From Diabrotica undecimpunctata (lineage: Eukaryota > Arthropoda > Insecta > Coleoptera > Chrysomelidae), in the NCBI RefSeq assembly GCF_040954645.1, contig NC_092806.1, positions 133,741,976-133,805,975 on the forward strand: a DNA stretch of 64,000 nt. The letters run 5' to 3'. The stretch's first letter is position 1, and every line of letters starts with the position of its first letter. This document shows positions 12,501 to 26,700 of this stretch, one piece after another. The position numbers and the translations under genes are program-made. Below the pieces are notes generated by a model, which did not search any database, was not told the origin of the DNA, and saw only the letters and a list, made by a program, of their open reading frames with translations.

Positions 12501-15140
12501 TCGTTTCAGCCACTATTTCTCATCTCATTCTCAATGCAATCCGCCTTTCTATAAACGAATTAACTGATTACTTCCTAAATATAGTATAATATTCCCGACA
12601 ATATACCACCCTTCCGAAAACCCTCCTTCTCCATGGACTGTAAATAAACCACCAGTTATCACTGATTTATCAAAATTTAATAAACATGAATCCCCATCAG
12701 CCATATTAATAAACCACTTCAAAGATATTATGGATAGATTTAGCGACTACCGCCAGATCTACACAGATGAATTAAAAACAACGGACGGAGTGGACACAGC
12801 CATTTTCTCTAATACTCATAATGCTAAATTTAAGTAGCATAACAACTGGACTATCTCTAACGCAGAACTATATGCAACGTACAAAGAACTTTACAATGCT
12901 GCAAAGGAAAATAAACACGTGGTATTAATCTGGGTTCCATCTCATATTGGAGTACACATTAACGAGGTTGTGGACCGTCTAGCTCACGAAGCAGCGACAA
13001 GTGATGGTCAAGTTCAACTAAATAAAATAGTGTTTAAGTGATCTTAAATTGTGCTTAAAAACCATAGTTAGTTGTGCGTGGCAAAACAAATGGTCGCGGT
13101 GTTCCGAAAAACTAAGTCAAGGTAAAGACAATGCTTTACAAAAACAAGCCTTTGTGTTACCTAGAAAAAAACAATTCATCTTTACTCGACTCCGACTTGG
13201 TCACACCCGCCATACACATCTTTACCGAATCACAAGAGATAACCCCCCATACTGCAACCATTGTCAAACCAACAGTACAGTAAATCATATTTTAACCAAA
13301 TGTCAAATTTTCCAGGAAACGAGAAGTAAATTTAGCCTTCCCAGCGACATAGGCGAGCTTCTTAGAGACAATAATCTTCTACCACAACATTATAAAGTTT
13401 TTAACGACTATAGGCATAAAAGATATTTAAATTAAAATCTAGTTCTGAAGCTATTTTCTTGTGGAATTTTAAAGTAATTACTATTTAAATGGGAATAAGC
13501 CACAATTAAAGGTTAAAGTACGTTTATTGACGTTTCAATTTTCACTTCGGAAATCTTTCTCAAAAGACAAACATTAGACTAAAATCTAGTTTGTATAATA
13601 AGTTACATATATCAATCTTCTTTCATGTTAGTATGTAATTAAAATTCGTTTCTTTGTTCTAATATGTATTTTCCATTGTTGTCGTCTATAACCTCAGTGG
13701 TTCGGACGACATTAAATAAATAAAAAAAATAGATATTGGAAGAATGACGTACATGAACAATGGGACATGAAACACTTTGTATTTTATAACTATCTGGTTT
13801 TGATTGTGAAAATTAAAATTGTAACTTTTTAATAATACTTACTGTTATAATAAAGTATAATGATGCCACACTAGCCATAACAGCAGATATTGCTAATAAT
13901 AATATAGCAAAGTTCTGAACTTCCTTTGTAACATTAAATGACCTATAAGTAATATATGTTTACACAACATTTAATAAACGTTTAAAAAGGAGTTAATTCA
14001 CGCGCCAACAAAACAACAATTAGCTAAATGGGTTGCACTCTTGTCAAATATTTTCATTAAAGGTTTTTGTGATAGAATATATTTTTCGTTGTGTTGCCAG
14101 GCGCGGGAATGAACAAAAGTGAAAACGCGATTCTCTTATTTGTAAAAATTGACAGAGACTATCAATGTCTTTGTAATTTTGCAAAGTGATGTGGTCTTCT
14201 AACGTTTCCTTAAAATGTCTGGCAATCAATTCTACTAATTGCTCCGATGAATAATTGTATTCCAAATGTTTGGCGTTGTTGTAGACCTGTAATGCATAGG
14301 TTGTTTCTGACATCCTTTCATTGTATCTCCCGTTCTGCAGTTCTTTGTTGATTTCTAGTTGCTGGATTTTGCCCCAGAAATAATTAAAAAATCTTGTTTC
14401 AAAGTTTTCCCAATTAGTAATTTCATCTTCTTTACTGTTAAACCATAGGCTCGCTTCATCCTTGAGATGGTTTCTGATATTTTCCTTACAATCTTCGAAA
14501 TTTTGAACGTACTGTAGTTTTTTCTTTAAATTTTTGATGAAAACAACCGGATGCAATTTTCTCACATCACCGCCAAATTGGATTTTCACGTCGCCTGTAC
14601 TTTGGATAAGTATTTCTCTTCTTTCTCCGAACTTTTGTTGATTCTTGATTTCCGCAATTTGTTTTTCGTTTTTCTTAAATTTTTCATCTATTTCTCGCTT
14701 GTCTTCTTGTAATGCGTTTTCAAATTATATTTCTAAATTCTCTAGTTCCTTTTTCTGGCAATTTTCTATCTCCTTATTCTCTCCATTTTAAAATTCTTTA
14801 AAATTTAGGTAAAAATAGTAAAAATTTTGTTGTCATCTTTTACTGGTGTGTTTTAACTCTGGCACATAACAGTCGATCGGATTAGCCGAGCGGGCTGGGC
14901 GGCTGGCTTCTCCTTCGCTTCAATGCGAGAGATGTCAGTTCGATCCCCGGCTCGGTGTGCAGAAAACAAAAAGGCTAACGCAGCAGTTTAAAATTCTAAA
15001 ATGAATCTGCGGCTTAGTCTAGAATATGCTGGTATCTGATCGGCCTATGGTGGAGCAGTACGGCAAGAGATAAGGGCTTGCGGCTAGGTGATACTCCTCA
15101 TAGATCCCTACCGGAACGGCGTCGAACGCCTAAAATACCG

Positions 15141-15185
<45 letters not shown>

Positions 15186-15213
15186 ATTTAATCATAGGAT
15201 TTTTTCTTTTTGT

Positions 15214-15281
<68 letters not shown>

Positions 15282-18200
15282 ACAAAAAGAAAAAATCCTA
15301 TGATTAAAAAGTAATTAGGTGTACTTAATATCATATTTCTTTTTAAGAAATACTAGAGGCCCATCTTAGGTGATTTTAATTTTTAAACCTGTCTTAATGG
15401 TATGCACCATGTTATGCATATAACTGTAATTTGTGTGGGTACGGGTACAGGTAGAAATTAATTTTATTTTGGATGTTTTTCCAGTAAGTAACAATAAATG
15501 TTGCTCAGTTTATCTATGTCTGACTTTTTATTGATGCAAGATGTACTCGATTTTATGGAACACATTTCCAAGAAAACACGTTTTGAATGGTTCTTTTCCT
15601 TTGCCAAAATACAGGAATCCTCGAAATTAAATTCATGTTTTAACGTTAATGCATGTTCTGTCAATGCACATGCATTTATTTTTTTGGTTTTTATATCGCT
15701 ACGATGTGAGATCGCCCTACTGTGAAAATTACGAGATGATTCTCCTATATATATTTTGTTACACTTATTACACGGTATAGAATAAACAACATTCGATGAC
15801 TCCTGTATTGTAAAAGGATCTTTTGTTTTTGTGTATAACTTCGATACCGTTTTCACATTTTTGGTTGTAATTTTTAAATCACTAACATTTTTGAAGATGT
15901 TCATTAGCTTCGGTGTCAAAACTGGAATGTAGGGTAGGCAACCATAAGTTATTTTAGATGGTATCACTGATGTGTTCTGTGTCAATGTCAATTGTCGGAC
16001 CTCATTGTTATAAAAATTTTGGTTGTCAGAAAAATTCGAAGGGAAAGGAGAACCGAAAATGAGTTTATTTAACAGCCCTATAGGATAGGAGTTCTCTTGT
16101 AATATAGATCTCAGCTTTTTTAGTCCCTTGTCTCTGAACTCGATGTGTGACAAGTTAATAACCCTAGTTTTCAGGGCTAAAACCAAATTTGTTTTCATCT
16201 TGGATGGATGTTGAGAATGAAAGTTTATAAAACGGTTACTAAAACAAGGTTTACGATACCACTCCGTCCTTAGCATGCCATCATTGCCACGATGGATTAG
16301 CATGTCTAAAAAAGGAATCATATTAGGGAGTTTTTGTAACTACCCAACGTAACGTATCTCCTTATACGTAAAGATCTAACGTATCGAAGAAGATGAACGT
16401 TAAATTGAGAGTTGACAGCGTCAGCAGTCTATAGTGTCAGTCTTGTCCTTGTCACTTATTACTATCACAGAATACTCCAGTTGGATATTAACAAATATTT
16501 TTTTGAACAATTTTTAATTTTGGATATGGACGCGATATTAAATGTAGGTGCCTTTATTGATGATGAAGAAGACGAAGACTTCGAAGATGAGCTTCTTCTC
16601 CACATCTTGCACGATGAAGAGCAATTAGGATATAGAGCAATTCTATATGGCCGCTTCAGTTTAAATAATATGTCTGATATAGAATGTAAATATCTTTTTC
16701 GCTTTGCCAAAAATGATATACCTCGACTTGCTAGGGCTCTCGATTTACCAGATATTTTACAAATTGAAAATGTCACGTCTGTATCAGGTAAGTTTCACTG
16801 CTGCAGTCTCTACACAATTTTTTAAGTGATGAGTCAAATCAGTGTAATTTGTTTTAGGAATCGATGGATTATGTATGCTGTTGCGACGATTTACGTACCC
16901 TAACAGACTTTCAGATCTAGAGCCTCTTTTTGGATTTTCCGGATCTATTTTATCACAAGTGTGTACATACACATTAAACATAATTTCCGAAAATAAAGGT
17001 CACATATTAGTGGATTTAGGGAATGTTCTACATTTAAATTATGAAAAATTAAGTGAATATTCTCATGTTAGTATAAAAACGTTTTTATAAACAATGGAAA
17101 TTTTTAATGTAATTACCTTTTAGGCTATAAGGAACATGGGATGTCCACTTGATAATTGTTGGGGGTTTATAGATGGTACAGTCAGACCAATTTGCAGACC
17201 TAGCATTAACCAACAACTTTATTACTCTGGACATAAAAGGCTCCATTGCCTTAAGTTTCAATCTGTCCTCTGTCCAGATGGAATTATTATTAGTTTAAAA
17301 GGTGCATTTGAAGGCAGGCGGCATGATGCAGGTATCCTTAGAGAATCTGGATTATATGAAGAACTGGAGCAAAATGTCACATTTCCAAACCATAGGTTTT
17401 TTTTATATGGAGATCAGGCATATGGTTTGAGAGAGTTATTACTCAGACCATATGCTGAACATGAAATTAGAGGAAATCAGCAGAGGCAGCAGTTTAGCAC
17501 ATCCATGAGGGGGCTTCGTGTAGCAGTAGAATGGGGTTTTGGTAAAGTGATACAGAACTTTGCATTTCTAGATTTTAAGAAAAACCAGAAAATTCTTCTT
17601 CAAGAAATAGGGAAGATGTATAGTATAGGAGTGCTATTATCAAATTGTCACACATGTCTTTATGGTGGAGAAATACCATCATATTTTGGCATAGATCCTC
17701 CATCCTTGGAAGAGTATTTGGGTGCAAATAATTAAAGTATGTATTGTCAATATGTATTTTTGAATAATTAAACAAAATATTTTTTATAAATTAAAACCAG
17801 ATTTATTTAAAATTGCCTCAATTAATTTTCTTTTGGTTACTAAACAAATCTAGCTGCACTTGCATCTTTTTCCTCCATCCTCTTTCCCATTTCTCAATTG
17901 AAATTATTGCCCCTGTAACATTTTTTTCCTCACTTGAAGTGCCAATTATTGTGAGAAGTGATCACTAGTTCGTAAAGGCCACAGTAATGTTCAGTATCCT
18001 AAAGTAGAAAAATCATTGTATAAAAGATCTTACCTATGATAAGACAAAGCTCAAAGTCAAAGAAATGAAAGAAAAATATATAACAAAAATTGAAAATCAA
18101 CTAAAGATATATAAAAGAACTAGCTGTGGAAAATATGGATTCACAAGATAAAAATAGTAGGAGTAAACAGCCAAACATCAGAAGTATTTGAAATGAAGAA

Positions 18201-21200
18201 AGTTGTAAGACAGGTGGACCCTCTGTCAACTACTCTCTATAACATAGTATTGGAAAATGTACTAAGAGATAGTAACATTCATAGAAAATGAACAATATAC
18301 CATTTAAGACATTAGTTCTTGACATATGCTGACGATTTGGCTACAGTAACGAGAAAAAAGAAAAAAGGTAAAGAGGTAATAATAAAATTCATAAATACCA
18401 TAAAGAGGTATGGTTTAGAAATAAATGAAGAAAAAACTACATGGTGATGAGAAATGGCAAAGAAGCAGTAGAAAACCTTGAAATTAGTAGCAGTGCTGAA
18501 CAAAAAAATTTACAAATTTGAGAACAAAGATAATTTAATTTATCTAGGAGTGAACATAAACAATAAAAATATAGAAAGCAGAGAAAACATTGACAGAATT
18601 AAAATCCAAGATACTATCAAGAAAAACAAAAGAAAGGCTCTACAGAACTGGCATGAGACCAGTTATGCTTTATTAGTGCAAACTATGAACACTAAATAAG
18701 AACTACTAATGCCAGAGGTATCAGAACGAAAAATGTTTCTCAAAATATACACAATAAAAAAAACGAGACATGAGTTAGAAAAAATAGCTCAAATTAAATC
18801 CCAAAGAATAAGAAAGCTGGGGCATGTAAAAAGATTTCCTGAACAAATAGAAACAAAACAATCGCTGAGAAGAGACCAAACAGGAAAAAAAAGGAAAGGG
18901 GGGCCTAGAAAAAATGGATGAGTAGAAGACAATTTAAAAGAATTTAAGATAGGACACTGGGAAACTAACACAATGAATAGAAGAGTCTGGAGTGGAATTG
19001 CCAACCAAGCCTTGGGCGTTCACAGCCTGTGAGCTGCGAAGACCCATGAAGGAATAGGAAAGATTTATAGTGTAGGAGTGTTATTAACAAATTGTCAGAA
19101 ATATCTTTATGGTAGAGAAATACTATCACATTTTGGCATAGATTCATCATAGGAAGAATATTTGGGTATAAATAATGAAAGTAATAAATATTTTTTAGTA
19201 TGACCTTTTTAATTATTAAAAAAATATTTTTTATAAATTAAAACTAGATTTATTTAGTATTGCCTCTAGTAATTTTTGCTGGTTACTAAATAAAACTAGT
19301 TGAACTTTCATTTTTGTCTCTTCCATTTCAATACGTTTCTCCCTTTCCCATTTTTCTAATTTAAATTGTTGTTCTTGCAAAGTTTTCTCCCTCTCTTGGA
19401 GTGCCAGCTCCGGATTTCATACCACCGATCATTTTTTTTTTGTAAATATTCTAGGGTTGATTGCTTTAAATCAACATTCCGTTGTTTTCTTGTGGGAGCT
19501 ACAAATAAATTTATGAAGACATATTTCAACTAGTGAATATGAAAAATAACATACTTAAAATACTCCTTTTTTTCCCTGGTGTATCTTCAATTTTCTGCAT
19601 CCGACTTGTTCCCGGCTCTTCATTATTTATTGGAGCCTCACAATCAATGATTTCCTCATTATCTGTAATATAAAAAATGTTTAAAACAACTTTGTTTAAT
19701 TTATAGACAGTCTCTAACTTACCATCAGTTGTAGATGTGTCATTAAATATATTTATTAATGCATTTTCCCTTGTTGCTATTCCTTGTTGGTGGCTGTTTG
19801 TCTGACTTTTACCCTTGACAGAGAGTAAAAGTACAAATTCCCTTGATAATCAAACTATATGGTTTAATAGATTATAGTTTCATTTCTGAAACTTCTTCTT
19901 CAACTCCTGATCTATAAAAACAAGGACAACTTCAGTGCTTGTATTTAATTTTGTTTATTTAAATGTTTATACAAGAGTACATTAAAAAATACAACAATGT
20001 TTACACAATATACAATTAATTATATTTAAAAAACATAAATAAAAATGATGATATTGAATTGTTTTAATTGCTTTTATTTAAATATAAAAATGTGCTTTTA
20101 TCTTAGTTTTGATTTTTTTTTATTTTGTTTATTGTGTTCATTGTGTTTATTGTTCACCTTTTAATTGTGAAGGTAAATTATTGTACATCATAATTTAAAT
20201 AGTTTTCTCCATATTTATTTGAAAATTTTACTGAAATTAAGTCATTGTCTAGTAAAATGATTGTGGTTATCTCTATATTTCTTAAATACAAGATTTGTTT
20301 TTTTTATTTTTATAATAGATAATAAGCTAATTTTAAAAATAAAATATGAAGTTCCAATAACAAAGAATAATTACTTAAATTATCCAAAGAGTCAAACAAA
20401 ATATATACTTACTTAATTTGAAGTTTCTGATCCCTCTGGTTAAACTTAGTAACTAAGTTCTTTACACGATCTTTTATAGCTCGTAGGCTTGCATGTTTCC
20501 CAGTTATTTGGAGCATATTCATTTGAATCAAACTCCACCTTTCTGGATGCTCATAAGGGTTCTGACCTACGACTTCCTTCAACAAGAACAAATCATCTTC
20601 ATTGCTGAAGTGAAGTCGTTTCCTACTACATTCCATTATTAATCAAAACAAATATAATTACAATTAACCACAAATGTGAAAAAAAAAAACGTGCCACATG
20701 TACTGATGAAAAGTGAATGTTGATATTTTGCCTATTTTCTATTTTGATAATCGGGTTCGGGTAAGATCCCCTTGTGCATTCGATAATTTTCGGCTCGATA
20801 GGGATGCGTATGAACGTACGTACCAGCCCGTTACGTTAGGTAATACGTATCTAGATACGTTAGTTCAATCATTAATGCGCATGCTTATATGTCAAAAAGA
20901 TACGTTACGTATACGTATTTGCTTGCACAAAAACTCCCTATTATCAGCCTCTCTCTCAACCGTAAACTTTAGGTGTTCACATTGGACGTTAAAGGTGTTT
21001 AACACATCAGTTACTTTGTTTTCAGGGACCGATAAAATCAAATCATCAACATATCGTTTAATACAAGGTATGTGAAAAGGTACCTTTTCTTTACACGTTG
21101 TTATAAGTTCATCCAAAACAAAGTTACATAGTATGGGGGATATTTTGCTGCCCATTGAAGTGCCAAAGATTTGTTTAAAGAAATTGCCATTGAATAAAAA

Positions 21201-23725
21201 GATGTTAGAGTCAAATATAAATGTTAAAACTCTTATGAAATCATCTAAGCTAATCTTGGTATGCGGAGAGATGCTGTTCCAGTTATTTTTGATGCTGTTA
21301 AGAATAGCATCTAGTAGTAAGTTTGTAAACAGTGACACAACATCTAGACTAATCAATATATAATTATTCGGAACTTTAACATTGTTAATGAAATTACTAA
21401 AAGTGAAAGAATCTCTAATATAGAATTCATTGGATTCGTTATAGGCAATTGTGAGGATATCTGTAAGGTGTTTAGTAAGTTTACTATTAGGAGAATCAAT
21501 GGAAGAGACAATAGGTCTCATTGAAATAGTGGGTTTGTGAGTTTGTAAATTTTCAAGGATTTGGCAACTTGTGTTGTTATGGATTTGGAAGAAGCTAAAT
21601 CTGACACCAGCTTGTTTGCTTTTTGTTGGAGGGTGCACACCGGACTGTCCTTAAGTTTGATGTAACTTTTTGTGTCATTTAATAAACTACTACTTTTTTC
21701 AATGTAATCATTCTTACAAATTGCCACTGTTACATTTCCCTTGTCACTCCTAACAATGTAAATTTCTGGATGTGATTTTAAAAAATGTTTACACTCATTG
21801 TATATTATGTTCAAAAAATGTCCTTCTTTACTTGTTTTGTGTAAAAAGTTAGTGATAACATTAGTGCTTTGAGATCTCACAATGTCCTCTTGAAGTTCTA
21901 GACCAGAAATAAGAAACTTAATATCTGAGAGAAGGAACATGAATTTAATTTCGAGGATTCCTGTATTTTGGCAAAGGAAAAGAACCATTCAAAACGTGTT
22001 TTCTTGGAAATGTGTTCCATAAAATCGAGTACATCTTGCATTAATAAAAAGTCAGACATAGATAAACTGAGCAACATTTATTGTTACTTATTGGAAAAAC
22101 ATCCAAAATAAAATTAATTTCTACCTGTACCCGTACCCACACAAATTACAGTTATATGCATAACATGTTGCATACCATTAAGACAGGTTTAAAAATTAAA
22201 ATCACCTAAGATGGGCCTCTAGTATTTCTTAAAAAGAAATATGATATTAAGTACACCTAATTGCTTTTTAATCATAGGATTTTTTCTTTTTGTTCTCTAT
22301 GTCATTGTTTAAATAGGACTAGTTAGACAATCCTTATGGAACAAACGTTTGACTCTTATTCTGCCGTCACATGGCGGCCTCTAGTCATAAATTTAAAAAA
22401 CTATTAACAGAAACTTAATTCTCCGCAGGATTCTATTCGAGTATATATTTGCCTGTCTCCTAACTAAGGCAAACCTGTACACGGATGCCAGATTGTGAAG
22501 AAAATATAAAACTTTAATAAAATGCTTATTGTTATTATCGTTGTATGCGTCTAGTGAAAGATAACTTGACTATTTCGAGCGAATATTTCAAACTGTTTTT
22601 ATACTTTGAGACTTGCTAAATCTAAATCGGTTAGTAATCTATTTATATGAAGTAGGTAAATGCTACCTTTTTTAAATTTTTATTAGTTTACCAGATATTT
22701 AATTTGGTTATATGATTTGCTAGAAAAGGATTAAATATTTAATTGAAATATACTCGATTGCTATCGTCTTAGAACACTAATGCAGAGGTTTATTTTTTAG
22801 TCAAGACTTAAGTTTTATCATTGTTTAAAAAAGAAAATCTTTTTAAACAATGGTTTTATGTATGTTTTGAGAAAATTAAATTTTCAATCTTTTAATCTTT
22901 AAAATGACGTTTGAAAATATAGTAAATTTATAGGTATGGTTTTTTGATAATGTTTTTGAAACAAATAAACACATCGATATGCCACAACAAGAGGCAACAC
23001 ATATTTAGGGAAAAATTAATCTATGTGTTGGGATAAAAGGAATAATAAAACAACACTTTAATAAATAGTATCCTTTATTTTATTTATTTATGTATTTTAT
23101 GATATAAACACCATTTTTGTATTTCTGTTTACATAAATGAGAATGTTTTTTTCAATCAACTCGCCCGATTTGAGCTGTTTATTAATGAAATAATTTTAAA
23201 TTACAAAGTGATAGATATTGCAAAAATTAAATTCGCATTATTTTAATAGTTATATACCACTTATCAAAATTCTAATATCTACACATAGACAATATTAACG
23301 AAATAATAATTCAAGATAAAGAAAAACAAAACAAAATTGTTTACATTAATAGATATAGAAATTGATTGTAACATTGTTTTCATGACCTAAAATAAGCAAT
23401 GTATGTATTGCGAAACACTATTGGCACTGGTTGAGGTTGTTTTGCTATCGAATACGTATAAAAAACGCGTGGTGTCGTTAACAAACCTTCCTCTTCTACC
23501 TTACTATATTTTTTTGGTTTGCATTTAGATATTTTTGGACAAAATGCTTACTGCGAGGAATTTTTTTTTTAAATCGGGTAGCTCCAGACTTTCCAATGCA
23601 GCATTACCTACAACAATATTATTATTAACACAACTTAAAAAAAGCAAGTTTCTGCACAATAAAGTAAAAAACAATTTAAGTTCTGTATTCAAAATATAAA
23701 TAACTTCGCAGTTGTGCCAATATAT

Positions 23726-23760
<35 letters not shown>

Positions 23761-26700
23761 AGTAAGAAAAAAGAAATTTTTTAGATAGGAAAAAAAAGAT
23801 CCCATAGGACTATCAGAAACTAGTCCTATGGGATCTAGTCTTTCACCCATTCTAAGTAGCTATGTCATGGATGATGTTATCAGTGATTGTGATTGTATCA
23901 ACAATTGCACATTTTTCATTCCTTTTTTTTAAAGATATGTAGATGATTTAGTTTTGGCACTTCCTAAACAGGCACTTCCTAAACACAAAATTATTGAAAT
24001 AGTCAACATTTTCAAGTATCATAATCAACATATACAATTTACAGTTGAGGAAGAGATAGACAATTCTCTAGTTCCTTAGAGTAGGTTTCAAGTCCAGTGC
24101 TTTATACAGGCTGGTGAATTGTTTGCAGTTGGTAAGTTTGGTATGGTTGATTCGTAGTCTTGTAATAGTCGATGCTTCTCTTATAGTTATGAAGTCTGGG
24201 GAGAGATGACCAATAAAAGATTGAAGTTTATGAAAAGTTGTTTTGCTCTTTTGTTTTGTCAAGTATCCTCTACCGACTTTTTTAAAACGAATTTCGAGAT
24301 TCGTTAGCTAGTTGAATTGGCATGGTTGGTAGCTTCTTTGGCACAATGATCTGCTGTTTTATTACCAGTAATTCCGGTGTGAGAAGGCAGCCATATGACA
24401 GAGACTGTTACATCGTAAGCAGAGAGATTTTGGTATTAGGTCATGAATGTTTTGAACTAATAGGTGCTCAGTGAAAATTGTATTGACTAAATGGATATAT
24501 GAAAGTTAATCTGAACAAATAGTTTAGAACAAAGGTTAGAAGATTCAAGTTTGTTAAAAATAGTGAGTGAGGTATATATTGAAGGGAGATCTTTAGTCCA
24601 GAGGGGAAGTAAAAGTAGAGGAAATGAACTAGTCAGAAAAAGGTCAATATTTTTAAGTAGTGGACAAATTAATTGAGGTATAGGTTTTATGATAAGGTGT
24701 TGGTTATTGTTAGTGGAAGAAGACGGCACTGTGGCAATTAGGGAATGAACGGGATTAAATGGATTTGCGGATGTTGATGCAGCATACGAAAGTAGAAGTG
24801 ATTATCGTCTTGGGTAGGAGAAAGTTCATTAGATTCACGGTATACACTCTCAATAGGACTAAAGCGAAAAGCGCTCAGAAGTAGTTTTATTGGCACCCCA
24901 TTGAAGATGACTGAGGGTTTTAAAAATGTTCAACCTTTTAAAACAATTGATTTTAAGTTCAGAGATTTGATGTTTTCAATTTAATCTGGAGTCAAACATA
25001 AAACCGAGAATTTTACAATAATTAACAACAGAAAGTAGAGAATTGGTAAATAAAATTTGGGGTAAGGGAGTGGAAATCCCTATGGAAAATTTTATTAATT
25101 TGGTTTTGCTCTCAGAGAGTGATAATCTTAGTTCGTTAGATTTACTACACTTTGTATAAGTTTATATGAGGTTGAGACAGATTTAACATGGCAGTAAATG
25201 ATTAGGTCATCAGCGTATTGAACATATTTGATGGGAGGCAAATTTCGTTGATGGCAAGAATGAATAAAGTTAAACTTAATACAGATTCTAAAGGGACACC
25301 TTAATTTTGAGGAAGAGATTGAAAAAGTTTACCCTTGGCAAGGACTTTAAAGATTCTTTCAATTAGATATTTTTTTACAAATGAGAAAATATTACCATTT
25401 AAATTATAGTTGGAGATTTTGTCAATGATTGCTTTTCTGGAGATTAAATAAAATGCCCCTTCAATGTTAAGTACAGTTGCTACGACATCTTGTTGATTAT
25501 AGATTGCTTAAGAAATGTGTGTGTACTAAAAGGGTGTACATATGTGAAATTATGAATATAATTTCGGTGTATGAGGACTGTATTACATAGGGCTGGTTCA
25601 AATAAATTAGGATATGTGGCAAAAGGTTATACAGACTATATCAAATTAATTTTATATAAAGTCTTACTAATTCTTCTGGTGCACATATACACACTCGCGG
25701 TATTTAGAGGCTTTCAGTCGCGGTTGTTCTTCATACGGGGAAACTGTCCGGTTACCGGTTTCTGAAGACGTGTTTCGCGGTACTAACACTTAGATCACGA
25801 TATAGAGCACATTTTTCGTCTGTACACGATTAAAATAGTATTTTCGGTATTTTTCGCGTAACTACATGCGAGAGAGTTAGAGTGGAGAAAAATCGCGGTA
25901 AGTCTGTACCAAGCGATAGATAGCGATAGAGAGATTATACGTCTGCCTAATAAGACTCAGCAGACGAAAGAGAGGACGACTGTTTCTAGCAACAGTCAGC
26001 AGTCAAGTGTACAACTGTCTGTATTTCTAATGGAGTGGGGTTAAAATGTGAGTAGGAAGGGTTGGAGAACGGGAAATAATTGTAAAATTGTGGTAGAATG
26101 GTAGCTAGTAATACAGCGAAAAAATGACATGTCATGACGACAAAAACGATTTGTTTTCATGACATAACCCGTTTGTGTTCGTTTGTTCTTTGTAATGATC
26201 TTTTTTTTATCTTAGTATAGATTAGGGCAAGATCTTTCATTAACGATTGTCAGCGGTATGTCAGTGGTAAATTTACTGGCTTCATTTAGAGGGTCGTTGG
26301 TGCCTAAGGAATTTTAAAGAAATTTTTCAAGATTATTCTAGAAAACCCTAATTTTTGTGTTTTTATAGGATTTGAGTGCAGCTTTTAGTTCGAAATAGTT
26401 TATACGAGAGTTCGGATAATTGGTATCTTGTGAAACTGAGGATGAATAATGAAAGGGCGAAGGAAGAAAAGAGTATATATGGTTAGGTTCAGATTTGTTG
26501 CAAAACTTTTCTTTTAAATTTTCTGCCAGAATCTTGGCTGTCTCTTAATTGTCAAGGATAACCTTTCGATTAAAAAAGAGATTGGAGATTTTAAGGTTAT
26601 TTTTTATTAACAATTTTTTTTCCACACTGGGCTAGTATTTGAAGTACATAAAGTTTTCTTACTTAATTAAATATCGTGTCTAAATTTGGCAAAAGATGAA

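Larger units (their letters stand above)
16325..20939. mobile_element. PIF/Harbinger element (copy 2) inserted in the Penelope ORF
   Basis: Termini share AGGGAGTTTTTGT (13 bp, inverted), flanked by ATT at 16322-16324 and 20940-20942. Deleting the element and one ATT restores the Penelope reading frame exactly (READN|MIPFLD), which proves the 3-bp duplication. Contents: a three-exon transposase on plus, a LINE fragment, a duplicated stretch of the transposase 3' region, and a Myb/SANT-like gene on minus. Subterminal TAACGTATC-like words occur at both ends. Confidence 0.92.
15275..22300 (-). mobile_element. Penelope-like element, recent, interrupted by Harbinger copy 2
   Basis: The minus strand carries a Penelope reverse transcriptase plus GIY-YIG endonuclease. 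A 365-bp copy of its own 3' end is present in inverse orientation at its 5' side (21936-22300 versus 15275-15639), the partial inverted terminal repeat structure known for this order. By eye the two copies differ at four positions, so the insertion is young. The element lies within odorant receptor intron 4. Confidence 0.88.

Noticed and set aside
14869..14960. A functional tRNA gene
   Set aside because: Box A and B are present, but the 3' acceptor half does not pair, and the unit continues into a SINE body with a TA tail.
15088..15303. 71-residue open frame rich in Ile-Tyr
   Set aside because: It is translation of the TA microsatellite.
25571..25765. 64-residue open frame as a small gene
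   Set aside because: No start context, homology pattern or splice support; lies in an unexplained insertion.
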